Assembly: GCA_900455085.1 (NCBI GenBank) | Contig: UGTZ01000001.1 | Coordinates: 2,386,501-2,450,500 of the forward strand | Direction: 5' to 3' | DNA from: Providencia rettgeri | Lineage (GTDB): Bacteria; Pseudomonadota; Gammaproteobacteria; Enterobacterales; Enterobacteriaceae | DNA: 64,000 bases | In this document: in pieces, positions 8,276 to 18,634 of the stretch | Layout of the letters: each line of letters starts with the position of its first letter | How positions within the stretch are numbered: position 1 is the first letter of the stretch | Notes under the pieces: model-generated | The model's database searches: none | What the model saw: only the letters and a program-made list of their open reading frames with translations | What the model was told of the DNA's origin: nothing | Position numbers and translations under genes: made by a program

Positions 8276-9485
8276 TTAACCAATATTAGGTAATATGTTG
8301 AAAACAATACCTAACTGAACTCCTATAACTATAATGCCACAAATAAATACCAATGATAAACCTAATCCACCACCCAATACTTGATATTTCTGTGGGTTCA
8401 ATGCCCTTGATTTAAATGCCATTGCACTAGGTAGTAATAAAGCTAGTATTGAAAGTGCAATTGCGGCATACCCTAACGCCATCACAAACCCTTTAGGATA
8501 AAATAAAGCAAAAACTAACGGTGGTCCAAAAGTCAGTAAACCTGTTTGTAGACGCCCTGAAGCATTATCTTGACGTTTAAATAAGTCTGCTAAAAAGTCA
8601 AATAACCCTAAAGCAACCCCAAGGAAAGATGTCGCTAGAGCCAAGCTCATGAACATTTGTGCAATTAACTCTGTTTTTCCTGATTGAGCCACATCCTTAA
8701 TTGCATCTAATAGTCCATTAAGCCCTGCGTTTTCAGCCAAAATACCAACGAACGTGGTTGTACCAATACTCCCTAAGGTTGCGATTTGCCATAAAATATA
8801 AGCAATCAATGGGATAGCACTTCCGATGATAAAAATAACTCGCAGCTTTTTGACATCTCCCCCCATGTATTTAACGATACTTGGGACGCTACCATGAAAG
8901 CCAAATGAGGTAAAAAATACTGGTATCGCAGATAAAATGAGAACTTTTTCAGTTGGCGCAGCCAATAAATTTTGTTGCTCAACATGCGGTATCATTAATG
9001 CCAATATAATGACTAGGAAAACAATTTTTGCAGCAAATAAAATACGGTTGATAAAATCTACGGATGAAGTCCCGAAACATACAACGCCACCGCCAAATGA
9101 CGGTAAATACAACAATTCCCATCCAATCGGCCATTTCAATGGCAAAACTACTTTTTAAATTTGAAGTAATGATTTCCCCTGCACCACTGACATAAGCCGC
9201 TGTCAGTGCATACATAAGGAACATCATACTGAAACCCGTAATAAATTTGCCACTAGACCCTAAATACCGTTGCGCAACACTACCAATTCCCGTTTCGTGG
9301 GATTCATGTTGATAAACCTCGACCAAGAGCAATGCTGTGTAACACATCAATGCCCATAACACTAATAACATAGCCAAGCTAACTAAAAACCCATTACCAG
9401 CAGCCGCGATAGGCATAGCTAACATACCTGCGCCAATCGTAGTACCTGCAACAATAAATACACTACCAAGTGTGCGATTTTTCAT
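8276..9485 (-). CDS. tyrP: tyrosine-specific permease TyrP-like (one frameshift)
   Basis: Member of the hydroxy/aromatic amino acid permease family with about eleven membrane segments. The N-terminus GSVFIVAGTTIGAGMLAMPIAAAG is the family hallmark, and the repaired length of about 402 residues equals E. coli TyrP (403). The frame breaks at AAA (9095-9097 on the plus strand): removing one base joins GIVVFTVI to GGGVVCFGTS. It lies 20 bases after the tyrosine decarboxylase gene on the same strand, and bacterial tyrosine decarboxylase operons normally carry a tyrosine/tyramine exchanger, so this is its likely job here rather than plain uptake. Confidence 0.85.
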
Positions 9486-9505
9486 ATTGAGATCCTAACA
9501 ATCAA

Positions 9506-11448
9506 TTAAATATTAATTTTATAATTGGAATGATTTGACTTATTTTCTTGATTAATGAGTTGTTGCAGTTTATCTTCAAAGATATTTTTTAACTCCGCCC
9601 AATAGGTTTCAAAATGTGCCCTATCACGCAAGCAATGCGTCATGATCGCTGCCCGTAGTACATAAATTGACCGCACTTTATGCCATTCATTATCAGAGAA
9701 CTGTGCATCTCGACATAAATTCAATGGATTATCACCATATTCGTTATAAGTTAGCGAAGTTGATGAGGTGAGAAAATCATTAGAATAACTCCGACCAGCT
9801 GCATAAGAGCATAATTCATATAGCCGCTTATTTAGCTGATTTTGCTTTTCTAAAGAGGTGTTTCCGATTTCACGAAACATAAAGTTAATCATGTGAAAAT
9901 CAGGCGTAGGCATAGCAATAATTGAAAATTGACGCTCATCAATAATGAAAGGCTCACATTGATTAATTTTGTCAATCATCCAATTGGCCGTGATGATCCC
10001 TGCGGCAATCACTTTTCCATACCCTAAAACATTTAATGGGACTAAGCGATGTGCAGCCCATACCGCTGCGGCGGTTGCGCCTGCTTTTGACCCTTCCATA
10101 ATGGAAGAGCCAAGTAATACATTCTGCGTTTTTTCTGCTTTACGCTGTTTTTCTTGCACTTCTTCAAATACATAAGCGGCATGGTAAGAAACCAAATCTA
10201 CAATCCGCTTATCTTTCATACAAATTGCCCCGCCGCATACGGAATAAACCCCACTTTATGAGGGTCAACGGTAATAGAATCAGCTTGGCTTAATGCTTTA
10301 AAACTTTCATACACATCGCGTTTTGGCCACACCATATTTTCAGGGAAAATTCCTTCACTATGATACCGTTGGATTAAATTCTCATACTCCATAAATTGAT
10401 TTTCTTCATCACGAAACATCGCACAAGCGTATCCCGCATAAGCAGCATCGATATGCACATAAAAAGAAACACCAAAACGTTGCTCACATTCACGTCGTAG
10501 CTCAATGACTTCTTTGACATTGTCAATTGCGCCAGTTTCTGTGGTTCCCATAACGGCAACGACCGCTAAAATAGGTTCTCCTTGCTCAATCAATGCAAAT
10601 ACGGTTTCACGCATTTTACACACATCCGTTCGATAACTTGCATCAACGGGTAGTTGCACAATATTCTGTTGGCCTAAACCAAGGATATCCATCGCTTTCA
10701 TCCATGAATAGTGTTTAGACTGAGGAACCAATAACTTACCGAGTTTTCCTTGCTCTATTCCAACGCCACGACAGGTCAGATCACGAATTTCTTCAAAAAT
10801 TTGCTGTTTCTTTAATTCGTCAATTAAGTCTAGAACTGTAGGCACTGAAAGATTGAGCAACTCTTTTTCGGTTTTCCCCTTTAGTAGGTATTGGGATTTT
10901 GGATGCTGCATAATCGCCAACGGTAGTGTTTTAATATTTCTAGCTACCCATAATCCTTCATAGTTAGCTACTGTCCCACCTGATGTAATATGCCCCCAAG
11001 CATGTTGTACGTCATAACCAAACATGGCACATAAATCTAATCCGGCCTCTATTTCTAAAACGGTTGTCGTCGGAGAAGATTCTTGTGCACAATTATTAGG
11101 GTTGTACATCATCGCCATAACATAAGCTAAATTAGAAATCATCAGCGTATCTGCATTCATATGGCCCATATAACGTGGAGAGAACCATGGAACTGATGTT
11201 GTTTTTAATTTTGAAGAGAGTTGATTAAGAATACCTTCTGTACGATATAACGTATCTCGGTATTCAGGGGCATAGCGGTCAACGGTAGAGATAAGATCAG
11301 GGTCTTCTGGATGATAGCTAGAGCGCCAATGCATGTGTTCACTCACTGAATATTCCATCATTTCTTTGAAAAAGACAGCATTTTCAGATTTAGGGCCTAA
11401 AAACAATGCATCTACATTCATCTTTGCATTTTTAAAATTATTCATCAT
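9506..11448 (-). CDS. tyrDC: pyridoxal-phosphate tyrosine decarboxylase (one frameshift)
   Basis: Group II PLP decarboxylase of about 647 residues after repair, close to the 620-626 of enterococcal and lactobacillar tyrosine decarboxylases. Visible features are the substrate-side WFSPRYMGHMNADT, the cofactor site HITSGGTVANYEGLWVARN, HIDAAYAGYA with the PLP-binding Asp, and the Schiff-base lysine in VDPHKVGFIPY. It would convert tyrosine to tyramine and CO2. The frame breaks at CCCC (10228-10231, plus strand); one extra base gives YAAGAICMKDKR in place of a stop. The start follows GAAGGTG; two ATGs in a row (11448, 11445) are possible. tyrP lies directly downstream. Confidence 0.88.
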
Positions 11449-11850
11449 TACTACACCTTCAAACTGCAATTAGCAGCCGCTAGTTGCATTTAAGTCACTT
11501 AACTTAATATCATTGGAAAGTGCATAACGGGCTGTGTTTATATAAAAGATATCAATATATTAATGATATACATTTAAAAATATCATTTAAGAATTACTTA
11601 TTGATAAACAAACCGTTAATGGCCAACTTGTTTATAGATATAATCTATTTTTATTAAATTATTAACAAACTAATTGGAATTTCATTCTAATTTGTGGGCA
11701 AGCACAAAAAATCAAAATTTAGTTAACTGTAAAGAGATATTTACGCTAAAAAGACTTGATTATGTAAATTATTTGTTATAAACAAACTGGCTTTTACTAT
11801 TATAAGTAATATTGTAACACAACAGTAAAAACCAGATTAAAGGTTTACAT
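11449..11850. other. intergenic region upstream of tyrDC
   Basis: About 400 very AT-rich bases holding the tyrDC promoter. An imperfect inverted repeat, GATATCA then TGATATA nine bases later (about 11548-11570), and a small palindrome TTAAGTCACTTAA near 11489 are possible operator sites. I recognise no TyrR box and no gene. Confidence 0.4.
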
Positions 11851-12862
11851 TTAATTGTTTATTAGGACTATTTTACCAACAAGGTCACCTGACTCCATAT
11901 ATTCATGAGCTTCTTTTACTTGGTCTAAAGGATAATATTTGTTAATAACAGGTTTAATTTTACCTTTTTGCAACATTCCCCAAACTTGTTCTTTGAGCTC
12001 TTGTGCGATCAAAACTTTTTCTTCAATCGTTCGAGAACGCATCGTTGACCCTGTATGAGTTAATCTTTTTACCATTAAGGGCATCATATTTAACTCTTTA
12101 GGGTTACCTTTCATCATCCCAATCTGGATAATACGCGCAAATTTAGCTGCAACTTGATAATTTTTTGCAACATAATCGCCACCGATAATATCTACGACCA
12201 TATCTACACCTCGAGAAGAGGTATAATTGAGTGTAGCTTTAACAAAATCATCTTTTCTATAGTTAACAGCACAATCTGCACCTAACGATTTTGCAACTTC
12301 AGCCTTATCCTCAGAACCGACAGTGGTAATCACTGTTGCACCAAAAGCTTTCGCTAACATAATCGCCACACTACCAATACCCGATGTTCCCCCGTGAATA
12401 AGTACTGTTTCGTCTTTTTTTTAACTTGCCGATTTGAAAAACGTTTGCCCAAACAGTAAAAAAGTTTTCAGGTATTGCCGCCCCCTCGATGAAAGATAAA
12501 TTCCCTAACGGTAAGGCGATGTGCTTATGCACTAGACAATATTCCGCATAGCCCCCCCCAGCAACCAGCCCACAAACTTTATCACCTAGCTGCCATTCCG
12601 CTACATCATCCGCCTTGCCTACAATAGTTCCTGCAATTTCAAGCCCCATAATCGGTGAAGCATCAGCCGGTGGAGGATAAGATCCTTTACGCTGAAAAAT
12701 ATCAGGACGATTAACGCCCGCAGCTTCCACCTTAACAAGTAAATACCCTGCAGAAATTCTAGGTAACGGTTTATCAATTAATCGCAGCTTTTCTGACCCA
12801 CCAGGTTCTATAATGTCAACAACTGTCATCGAAGTGGGTAAAGACTGTTGAGTAAGTGTCAT
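11851..12862 (-). CDS. NAD(P)H quinone oxidoreductase, MDR family (one frameshift)
   Basis: Medium-chain dehydrogenase/reductase of the zinc-free quinone oxidoreductase type, about 336 residues once repaired. The N-terminal GroES-like domain reads LLVKVEAAGVNRPDIFQRKGSYPPP..MGLEIAGTI, and the Rossmann domain has the repaired motif HGGTSGIGSVAIMLAKAFGA, which binds NADPH. No structural zinc-binding cysteines are seen. The frame breaks in a run of eight T (12415-12422); seven would restore LKKDETVLIHGG. It resembles the TP53I3/PIG3 branch. The substrate is unknown. It is divergent from fnr. Confidence 0.85.
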
Positions 12863-13226
12863 TATAATCTCCTTATTGAGGTTAATTTGAAAAATTGATA
12901 TTCATAAATTTATTTTCGTGTTAAATTAATGCTAATTAGTTTAATATTTCGTGCTCAAGCACTATAATTTTAAGTATTAATTACAATGGTGATATCTGTC
13001 ATCTTTTTATCGTTTAGAGGGTGAAATTTAATCTATATCAAATTTTATATTTAGTAATCTTCTTTAATTTAGCATTAATATCTAAATTCACTAATTTCTT
13101 GCATGTTCTCTGATTGGCTTTTTTGTTTATTAAGTCGATTCCGTCATACATTACTACTTACCAGTTGCATTATCTTATGTTAAAATTGACTCATATCAAT
13201 AATTTTAACTTGATTGAGCCTTAAAT
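12863..13226. other. divergent promoter region between quinone oxidoreductase and fnr
   Basis: 364 AT-rich bases with no gene. Apart from the FNR box close to fnr I see no further recognisable site. Confidence 0.5.
13186..13199. promoter_or_regulatory. FNR box upstream of fnr
   Basis: TTGACTCATATCAA matches the FNR consensus TTGATNNNNATCAA with one mismatch and ends 27 bases before the fnr start codon. A site this close to the start fits the negative autoregulation known for E. coli fnr. Confidence 0.75.
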
Positions 13227-13982
13227 ATGATCCCAGAAAAAAGAGTTGTTCGTCGCATCCAGTCTGGTGGTTGTGCTATTCATTGCCAGGACTGCAGTAT
13301 TAGCCAGCTTTGCATTCCTTTTACGCTGAATGAACATGAACTGGATCAACTTGATAATATCATCGAACGCAAAAAACCAATTCAAAAAGGCCAAGCTTTG
13401 TTTAAAGCAGGCGATGAGTTGCGTTCATTATATGCCATCCGCTCAGGTACAATAAAAAGCTATACAATAACCGAAGAAGGCGATGAGCAAATTACCGGTT
13501 TTCATTTAGCTGGAGACCTTGTTGGTTTTGACGCCATCATTCATACACAGCACCCAAGTTTTGCACAAGCACTTGAAACATCAATGGTTTGTGAAATACC
13601 TTTTGAAACATTAGATGATTTATCAGGCAAGATGCCTAATTTACGTCAACAAATTATGCGTTTAATGAGCGGTGAAATTAAAGGTGACCAAGAAATGATC
13701 CTTTTATTATCTAAGAAAAATGCGGAAGAACGTTTAGCTGCATTTATTCTTAACCTCTCACACCGCTTTGCAGAGCGTGGTTTTTCACCAAGAGAATTTA
13801 GATTAACCATGACTCGTGGAGATATTGGTAACTATCTTGGATTAACCGTTGAAACTATCAGCCGCCTGTTAGGTCGTTTCCAAAAAAGTGGCATGCTAAG
13901 TGTTAAAGGTAAGTATATCACTATCGAAGATATGGCTAAACTAACTGATATTGCTGGTAAAGTTTCGGCAATTACATGCTAA
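13227..13982 (+). CDS. fnr: fumarate/nitrate reduction transcriptional regulator FNR
   Basis: Global regulator of anaerobic metabolism, 251 residues. The iron-sulfur cluster ligands are present: Cys20, Cys23 and Cys29 in HCQDCSISQLC plus the central Cys in SMVCEIPF. A cyclic-nucleotide-like beta barrel (LFKAGDELRSLYAIRSGTIK) precedes the dimer helix and the Crp-type helix-turn-helix (RGDIGNYLGLTVETISRLLGR), which carries the E..SR recognition residues. In E. coli too it is followed by uspE. An FNR box lies in its promoter. Confidence 0.97.
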   Translation: MIPEKRVVRRIQSGGCAIHCQDCSISQLCIPFTLNEHELDQLDNIIERKKPIQKGQALFKAGDELRSLYAIRSGTIKSYTITEEGDEQITGFHLAGDLVGFDAIIHTQHPSFAQALETSMVCEIPFETLDDLSGKMPNLRQQIMRLMSGEIKGDQEMILLLSKKNAEERLAAFILNLSHRFAERGFSPREFRLTMTRGDIGNYLGLTVETISRLLGRFQKSGMLSVKGKYITIEDMAKLTDIAGKVSAITC

Positions 13983-13989
13983 TCCCCCT

Positions 13990-14018
13990 AAACGGGTCAT
14001 TGACAACGTGACCCGTTT
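13990..14018 (+). terminator. Rho-independent terminator after fnr
   Basis: Ten-base perfect stem AAACGGGTCA (13990-13999) and TGACCCGTTT (14009-14018), followed within a few bases by a run of nine or more T. Confidence 0.9.
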
Positions 14019-14108
14019 TCATTTTTTTTTCCCAGATTTCTTGCCTATTTAATCTCAATATCATAGTTTATCTATATGGAAATATCCGTGTATCGAGAGG
14101 ATTTCAAT

Positions 14109-15056
14109 ATGGCAAACTATAAAAACCTGCTAGTTGCAATTGACCCAAATCAGGATGATCAACCTGCATTAAGACGTGCTGTCTACATCGTGCAGCGTAA
14201 TGGTGGACGGATAAAAGCGTTTTTGCCTATCTACGACCTTTCCTATGACATGACAACATTACTGTCCCCTGAAGAGCGTAATGCCATGCGTAAAGGTGTA
14301 ATAAGCCAAAAAGCAGCGTGGATCAAACAGCAAGCTCATTTCTATCTTGAAGCAGGTATTGATATTGAAATTAAAGTTATTTGGCACAACAAGCCATATG
14401 AGGCCATTATTCAGGAAGTTATCAGTGGTGAACATGACTTATTACTGAAAATGGCGCATCAAACCGATAATTTCGAGTCAATTATTTTTACCCCGTTAGA
14501 CTGGCACTTACTCCGAAAATGCCCTGCTCCCGTCTGGATGGTGAAAGATAAAGTATGGCCAGACCACGGTTCCGTGGTTGTTGCCGTTAATTTATCAAAT
14601 GAGGAATCTTATCACGATGACCTCAATATCAAATTGGTCGAAAAAACAAAAGACTTAGCAACACGCATTATTAAAGAACAGGAAATTCATTTAGTAAGCG
14701 CATATCCTGTTGCGCCAATGAATATTGCCATAGAGTTGCCCGATTTCGACCCGAGCTTATATAACAACGCACTACGTGGCCAACATTTAATTGCGATGAA
14801 AGAGCTACGGCAAAAATTTGGGATTGATGAAAAGTACACCCATGTCCGTGAAGGCCTACCCGAGAAAATTATTCCTGACATGAGTGAAGAATTACATGCG
14901 GGGGTTGTGGTGCTGGGTATTTTAGGCCGTACAGGGATTTCAGCGGCCTTTTTGGGGAATACCGCAGAGCATGTCATCGATAAGCTAAAATGTGATTTAT
15001 TAGCGATTAAACCTGACGGCTTTGTCTGCCCTATCACCCCTGCTGATGAAGATTAA
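14109..15056 (+). CDS. uspE: universal stress protein UspE
   Basis: 315-residue cytoplasmic protein made of two tandem universal stress protein domains (about residues 1-150 and 155-305). The second domain retains a nucleotide-binding-like end, VVVLGILGRTGISAAFLGNTAEHVI. UspE in E. coli is linked to stress survival and motility/aggregation. I chose the ATG at 14109 (MANYKNLLVAID) because GAGAGGA precedes it at suitable distance and the family starts there; the frame is open from 14076. It lies downstream of fnr, as in E. coli. Confidence 0.93.
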   Translation: MANYKNLLVAIDPNQDDQPALRRAVYIVQRNGGRIKAFLPIYDLSYDMTTLLSPEERNAMRKGVISQKAAWIKQQAHFYLEAGIDIEIKVIWHNKPYEAIIQEVISGEHDLLLKMAHQTDNFESIIFTPLDWHLLRKCPAPVWMVKDKVWPDHGSVVVAVNLSNEESYHDDLNIKLVEKTKDLATRIIKEQEIHLVSAYPVAPMNIAIELPDFDPSLYNNALRGQHLIAMKELRQKFGIDEKYTHVREGLPEKIIPDMSEELHAGVVVLGILGRTGISAAFLGNTAEHVIDKLKCDLLAIKPDGFVCPITPADED

Positions 15057-15069
15057 TTAATCATTTAAA

Positions 15070-15106
15070 AATTGCTCCCCCTAATTCACTAACTAGGGGA
15101 GCAATT
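15070..15106. terminator. bidirectional terminator between uspE and the TetR gene
   Basis: Stem AATTGCTCCCC (15070-15080) and GGGGAGCAATT (15096-15106). It serves two convergent genes; the right arm touches the stop codon of the TetR gene. Confidence 0.8.
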
Positions 15107-15738
15107 CAATCCTGATTCTGTTTATGTTGGCTGGAATTAAGTACTGGCCAAACCTGCATAGCATTAAAAATAACTTGATTCAGCCTTTCAAGTTCAATTC
15201 CGTCACACGCTTGGATGGTAAAACCATCAATTACCGTGATATAAAAATCAACGATAGCTTCAATCGGTGCATCTGGTGCAACATCGCCATCAGCAATACC
15301 TTTGCGCATACGCTCTAGTAGAATCTCTTGATAGCTCTTACGTTTTTCTTGAACATTTAATTGCACATCTTCGATTTGCTTCGCCCCATTCATTGCCGCA
15401 GTAATCAACATACAACCTGCGGGTTTGTTTGGCTGAATTAGCCTTTTGGCGCTTTCGTACATCAGTAATTCAATCGCAATTTTCGCCGTTTTAGCTTGCT
15501 TTACGATAGATAAAATAGGGCAAGCTTCATTCATCAAATAATAATCAATACATTGATTAAACAGCGATGCTTTATCACCAAAAGCACAGTAAAGACTAGG
15601 TGCGGTGATACCTAGCTCATGAGTTAAATCGCTAATTGAGGTTGCAACATAGCCATTTCGCCAAAAAAGTAACATGGCTTTAGCTAATGCATCTTGTTGG
15701 TCAAAGCCTTTCGGCCGCCCACGTTTTATTTGATTCAT
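15106..15738 (-). CDS. TetR/AcrR family transcriptional regulator
   Basis: 210 residues. The N-terminal helix-turn-helix is typical: DQQDALAKAMLLFWRNGYVATSISDLTHELGI followed by TAPSLYCAFGDKASLF. The C-terminal ligand-binding half is of the type seen in efflux repressors of the YcdC/AefR-like group (GCMLITAAMNG). It is divergent from an MFS transporter gene, and the gap holds two near-identical palindromes that should be its operators, so it is probably the local repressor of that pump. The inducer is unknown. Confidence 0.88.
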   Translation of the reverse strand: MNQIKRGRPKGFDQQDALAKAMLLFWRNGYVATSISDLTHELGITAPSLYCAFGDKASLFNQCIDYYLMNEACPILSIVKQAKTAKIAIELLMYESAKRLIQPNKPAGCMLITAAMNGAKQIEDVQLNVQEKRKSYQEILLERMRKGIADGDVAPDAPIEAIVDFYITVIDGFTIQACDGIELERLNQVIFNAMQVWPVLNSSQHKQNQD

Positions 15739-15780
15739 ATTCTCACTTTACTCGCAGTCAACTCACTATGCCATAACTAT

Positions 15781-15865
15781 TTTATAGTGATCGCTATAAA
15801 AATAATTGACAGCGCCTAAATTAGCATAAAGAATAGCGTTATGATTTTATAACGATCACTATAAA
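15781..15865. promoter_or_regulatory. twin operators between the TetR and MFS genes
   Basis: Two 20-base palindromes, TTTATAGTGATCGCTATAAA (15781-15800) and TTTATAACGATCACTATAAA (15846-15865). They share the TATA..GATC..TATA framework and lie 65 bases apart in a 171-base divergent promoter region. One is 43 bases from the TetR start and the other 45 bases from the MFS start, so each probably covers one promoter. Confidence 0.75.
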
Positions 15866-15909
15866 ATTATTTCTTTTTTTGTAAACTACTTCATTTTCAT
15901 GGAAAGCAC

Positions 15910-17106
15910 ATGACAACAACTCATTTTTCTTCGCACAATGGTAACTGGCTTTCACTATTATCTGCAACTTTTGCTTGCTTCATTATTGTTACTGGTGAAT
16001 TTTTAGCGATAAGCGTCCTGAATAATATCGCTTATGATTTCCAAATATCAACAGGTACAGCAGGGCTTACCGTGACAGTTACATCTATCGCAGGTATGGC
16101 ATCCTCCCTATTTGTTCCCATTTATGCAAAAAATATCGATAGACGCCAAGTATTACTTTTCTTAGTTGCTCTCATGATATTAGCCAACGCAATTACGGCT
16201 TTCGCTTCTAATTTTAGTTTAGTTTTATTAGGTCGTTTCGCATTAGGAATTGCATTAGGGGGTTTTTGGGGTGTTGCTGCTGGCTTAGTCGTACGTTTAG
16301 CACCTAAAAACATGTCAATTACCACATCCGTAACAATATTTTTTTCGGCAGTCACATTAGTTACCGTACTCGGCGTACCTCTAGGCGCTTGGCTATCTGA
16401 TAACTATGGTTGGAGAACACCTTATATTGCATTAGTCATTGCAGGCGCTATCGCATTTTTAATGCAGTATTTTTCTTTACCATCATTAAAGCCGTCCTCG
16501 TCTATGCAATGGAAAGAGTTATTATTGATGCCCTCGCACCCAATTGCACGTAAAGGGTTAGTTATATTTACATTGATTTTTTTAGCGCATTTCTCCGCCT
16601 ATAACTATTTTACGGTGTTCTTTAAACAAACCGCAGGTTTTATCGAAGGGCAAATTTCAGCATTATTACTCTTTTTTGGTGTAGCTAGCGTCGTTGGCAA
16701 TATACTGGCAGGCTATGTCGGAAAACATAATGTTCGTTATAATTTTGCGATTAGTGCACTTTTATTGGCCTTAGCTTTTCTCGCATTATCCGTTTTAGAT
16801 TTTAATTGGGCGACCAGTATCATATTTGTTTTTTCATGGGGAGTTGCTGCGGGTATGGTTCCTGCAACAATCAACATGTGGATGCACGTTCATGTTCCAG
16901 AATTAACCGAAAAAGGTTCAGCTTTGATTACCTTTATGTTTTTAATTTTAATTACTATTGGTAGCTTAGTGGGAGGATATGTCATGGATAATTTCAATGG
17001 CGGAGTTCTCATGATGAGCATGCTCATGATATCAACACTAGCGTTTTTATTAGTGTTTACCTTTGCTCGCGGACTAACCAATTGCGCTAGATTTTGCATC
17101 AAATGA
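15910..17106 (+). CDS. MFS drug/metabolite efflux transporter
   Basis: 398-residue major facilitator with twelve predicted membrane segments. It resembles the drug:H+ antiporter-1 / NepI-AraJ group: FIIVTGEFLAISVLNNIAYDF in segment 1, the loop 2-3 motif YAKNIDRRQVLL, and GVPLGAWLSDNYGWRTPY in segment 5 (motif C-like). It would export a small compound in exchange for protons. Control by the divergent TetR regulator is inferred from the twin operators. The last residues (RGLTNCARFCIK) are not typical, but I cannot show a frameshift. Confidence 0.85.
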   Translation: MTTTHFSSHNGNWLSLLSATFACFIIVTGEFLAISVLNNIAYDFQISTGTAGLTVTVTSIAGMASSLFVPIYAKNIDRRQVLLFLVALMILANAITAFASNFSLVLLGRFALGIALGGFWGVAAGLVVRLAPKNMSITTSVTIFFSAVTLVTVLGVPLGAWLSDNYGWRTPYIALVIAGAIAFLMQYFSLPSLKPSSSMQWKELLLMPSHPIARKGLVIFTLIFLAHFSAYNYFTVFFKQTAGFIEGQISALLLFFGVASVVGNILAGYVGKHNVRYNFAISALLLALAFLALSVLDFNWATSIIFVFSWGVAAGMVPATINMWMHVHVPELTEKGSALITFMFLILITIGSLVGGYVMDNFNGGVLMMSMLMISTLAFLLVFTFARGLTNCARFCIK

Positions 17107-17154
17107 TACGTTTATAAAATTACACCACATAAATTGATTTAGCTCTTAAATACC

Positions 17155-17192
17155 AAGAAGGGGTGACTGGTATTAGCCAATCACCCCTTCTT
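17155..17192. terminator. bidirectional terminator between the MFS gene and pntB
   Basis: Twelve-base perfect stem AAGAAGGGGTGA (17155-17166) and TCACCCCTTCTT (17181-17192) with a 14-base loop, lying between convergent genes. Confidence 0.85.
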
Positions 17193-17232
17193 ATTTATTG
17201 CTAATTTTGAAGTAAATTAACGATTCATTAAA

Positions 17233-18624
17233 TTACAATGCACGTAAGATTGCATCAACGCTATCTTTCGCATCACCAAACAACATTTGTGTATTCTCTT
17301 TGAAGAATAACGGGTTTTGAACCCCAGCGTAGCCTGTATTCATTGAACGTTTAAATACAATGACATTGCTTGCTTTCCAAACTTCAAGGACAGGCATCCC
17401 CGCAATTGGGCTGTTTGGATCTTCTTGAGCCGCTGGGTTAACCGTATCGTTAGCACCAATAACCAGAACGGTATCAGTATCAGAGAAATCATCATTAATT
17501 TCATCCATTTCCAATACGACATCATAAGGGACTTTGGCCTCTGCTAATAATACGTTCATATGGCCAGGTAAACGCCCTGCTACAGGATGAATACCAAATC
17601 GCACCTTGATACCACGTTCACGTAGTTTAGTAGTGATATCCGCAACAGGGTATTGCGCTTGTGCAACTGCCATACCATAGCCTGGAGTGATAATTACCGA
17701 TGTTGAATTTTTCAACATTTCAGCAACTTCCTCTGCAGTGCTTTCACGGTACTCACCCATTTCTTCTTCAGTACCCGTTGAAGAGCCATCTGTACCGAAG
17801 CCTCCCGCAATGACACTAATGAATGAACGGTTCATCGCCTTACACATAATATAAGACAGAATCGCCCCTGAAGAACCGACCAATGCCCCTGTGACAATCA
17901 ACAAGTCATTGCTTAACATGAAACCTGCCGCTGCAGCAGCCCAACCTGAATAAGAATTCAGCATTGAGACAACTACAGGCATATCTGCCCCACCAATTGA
18001 TGCAACTAAATGCCAGCCAAAGGCTAAAGCAATCACAGTCATGATTAGCATCAAGAAGACTTGTAAGCCCACACTTTCTGTTTTAACGAAAATCACTAGC
18101 AGAATAAATGAAACAACTAACGCCGCTAAATTCAGTTTATGGCGATTAGGTAACATCATCGGTTTTGATGACATTTTTCCTGATAATTTACCATAAGCGA
18201 CCACTGAACCAGTGAAGGTAACCGCACCAATGAAGATCCCTAAAAAAACTTCTGTTAAATGAATGTTTTCCATCACAACATCAGCGTGCCCTTCACTTGC
18301 GATAAAGCTGTTGAAACCAACCAGCACTGCTGCTAAACCGACAAAACTATGTAAAATAGCCACCAGCTCAGGCATTTCTGTCATTTCAACTTTTTTCGCT
18401 AAGCGAATACCAATCACTGCACCAATAATCATCGCAACGATCATCCAGCCCACATTAGCACTGTGAGGACCTAAAATCGTGGCTACCAATGCAATAGCCA
18501 TCCCGATGATGCCGTAAGTATTCCCTCGTTGGGAGCTTTCATGACGGGATAGCCCAGCAAGGCTGAAAATAAATAGGATAGCAGCAACTATATAAGCTGC
18601 TGTCACAATTCCACTCGACAACAT
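17233..18624 (-). CDS. pntB: NAD(P) transhydrogenase subunit beta
   Basis: 463-residue inner-membrane subunit of the proton-translocating transhydrogenase, which makes NADPH from NADH using the proton gradient. The first 260 residues hold about eight or nine membrane helices. The soluble dIII domain follows, with the NADP-binding motif PGYGMAVAQAQ and later VLVIGANDTVNPAAQEDPNSPIAGMPVLEVWKA. It is ten bases downstream of pntA. Confidence 0.97.
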   Translation of the reverse strand: MLSSGIVTAAYIVAAILFIFSLAGLSRHESSQRGNTYGIIGMAIALVATILGPHSANVGWMIVAMIIGAVIGIRLAKKVEMTEMPELVAILHSFVGLAAVLVGFNSFIASEGHADVVMENIHLTEVFLGIFIGAVTFTGSVVAYGKLSGKMSSKPMMLPNRHKLNLAALVVSFILLVIFVKTESVGLQVFLMLIMTVIALAFGWHLVASIGGADMPVVVSMLNSYSGWAAAAAGFMLSNDLLIVTGALVGSSGAILSYIMCKAMNRSFISVIAGGFGTDGSSTGTEEEMGEYRESTAEEVAEMLKNSTSVIITPGYGMAVAQAQYPVADITTKLRERGIKVRFGIHPVAGRLPGHMNVLLAEAKVPYDVVLEMDEINDDFSDTDTVLVIGANDTVNPAAQEDPNSPIAGMPVLEVWKASNVIVFKRSMNTGYAGVQNPLFFKENTQMLFGDAKDSVDAILRAL

Positions 18625-18634
18625 AAGTTACCCC

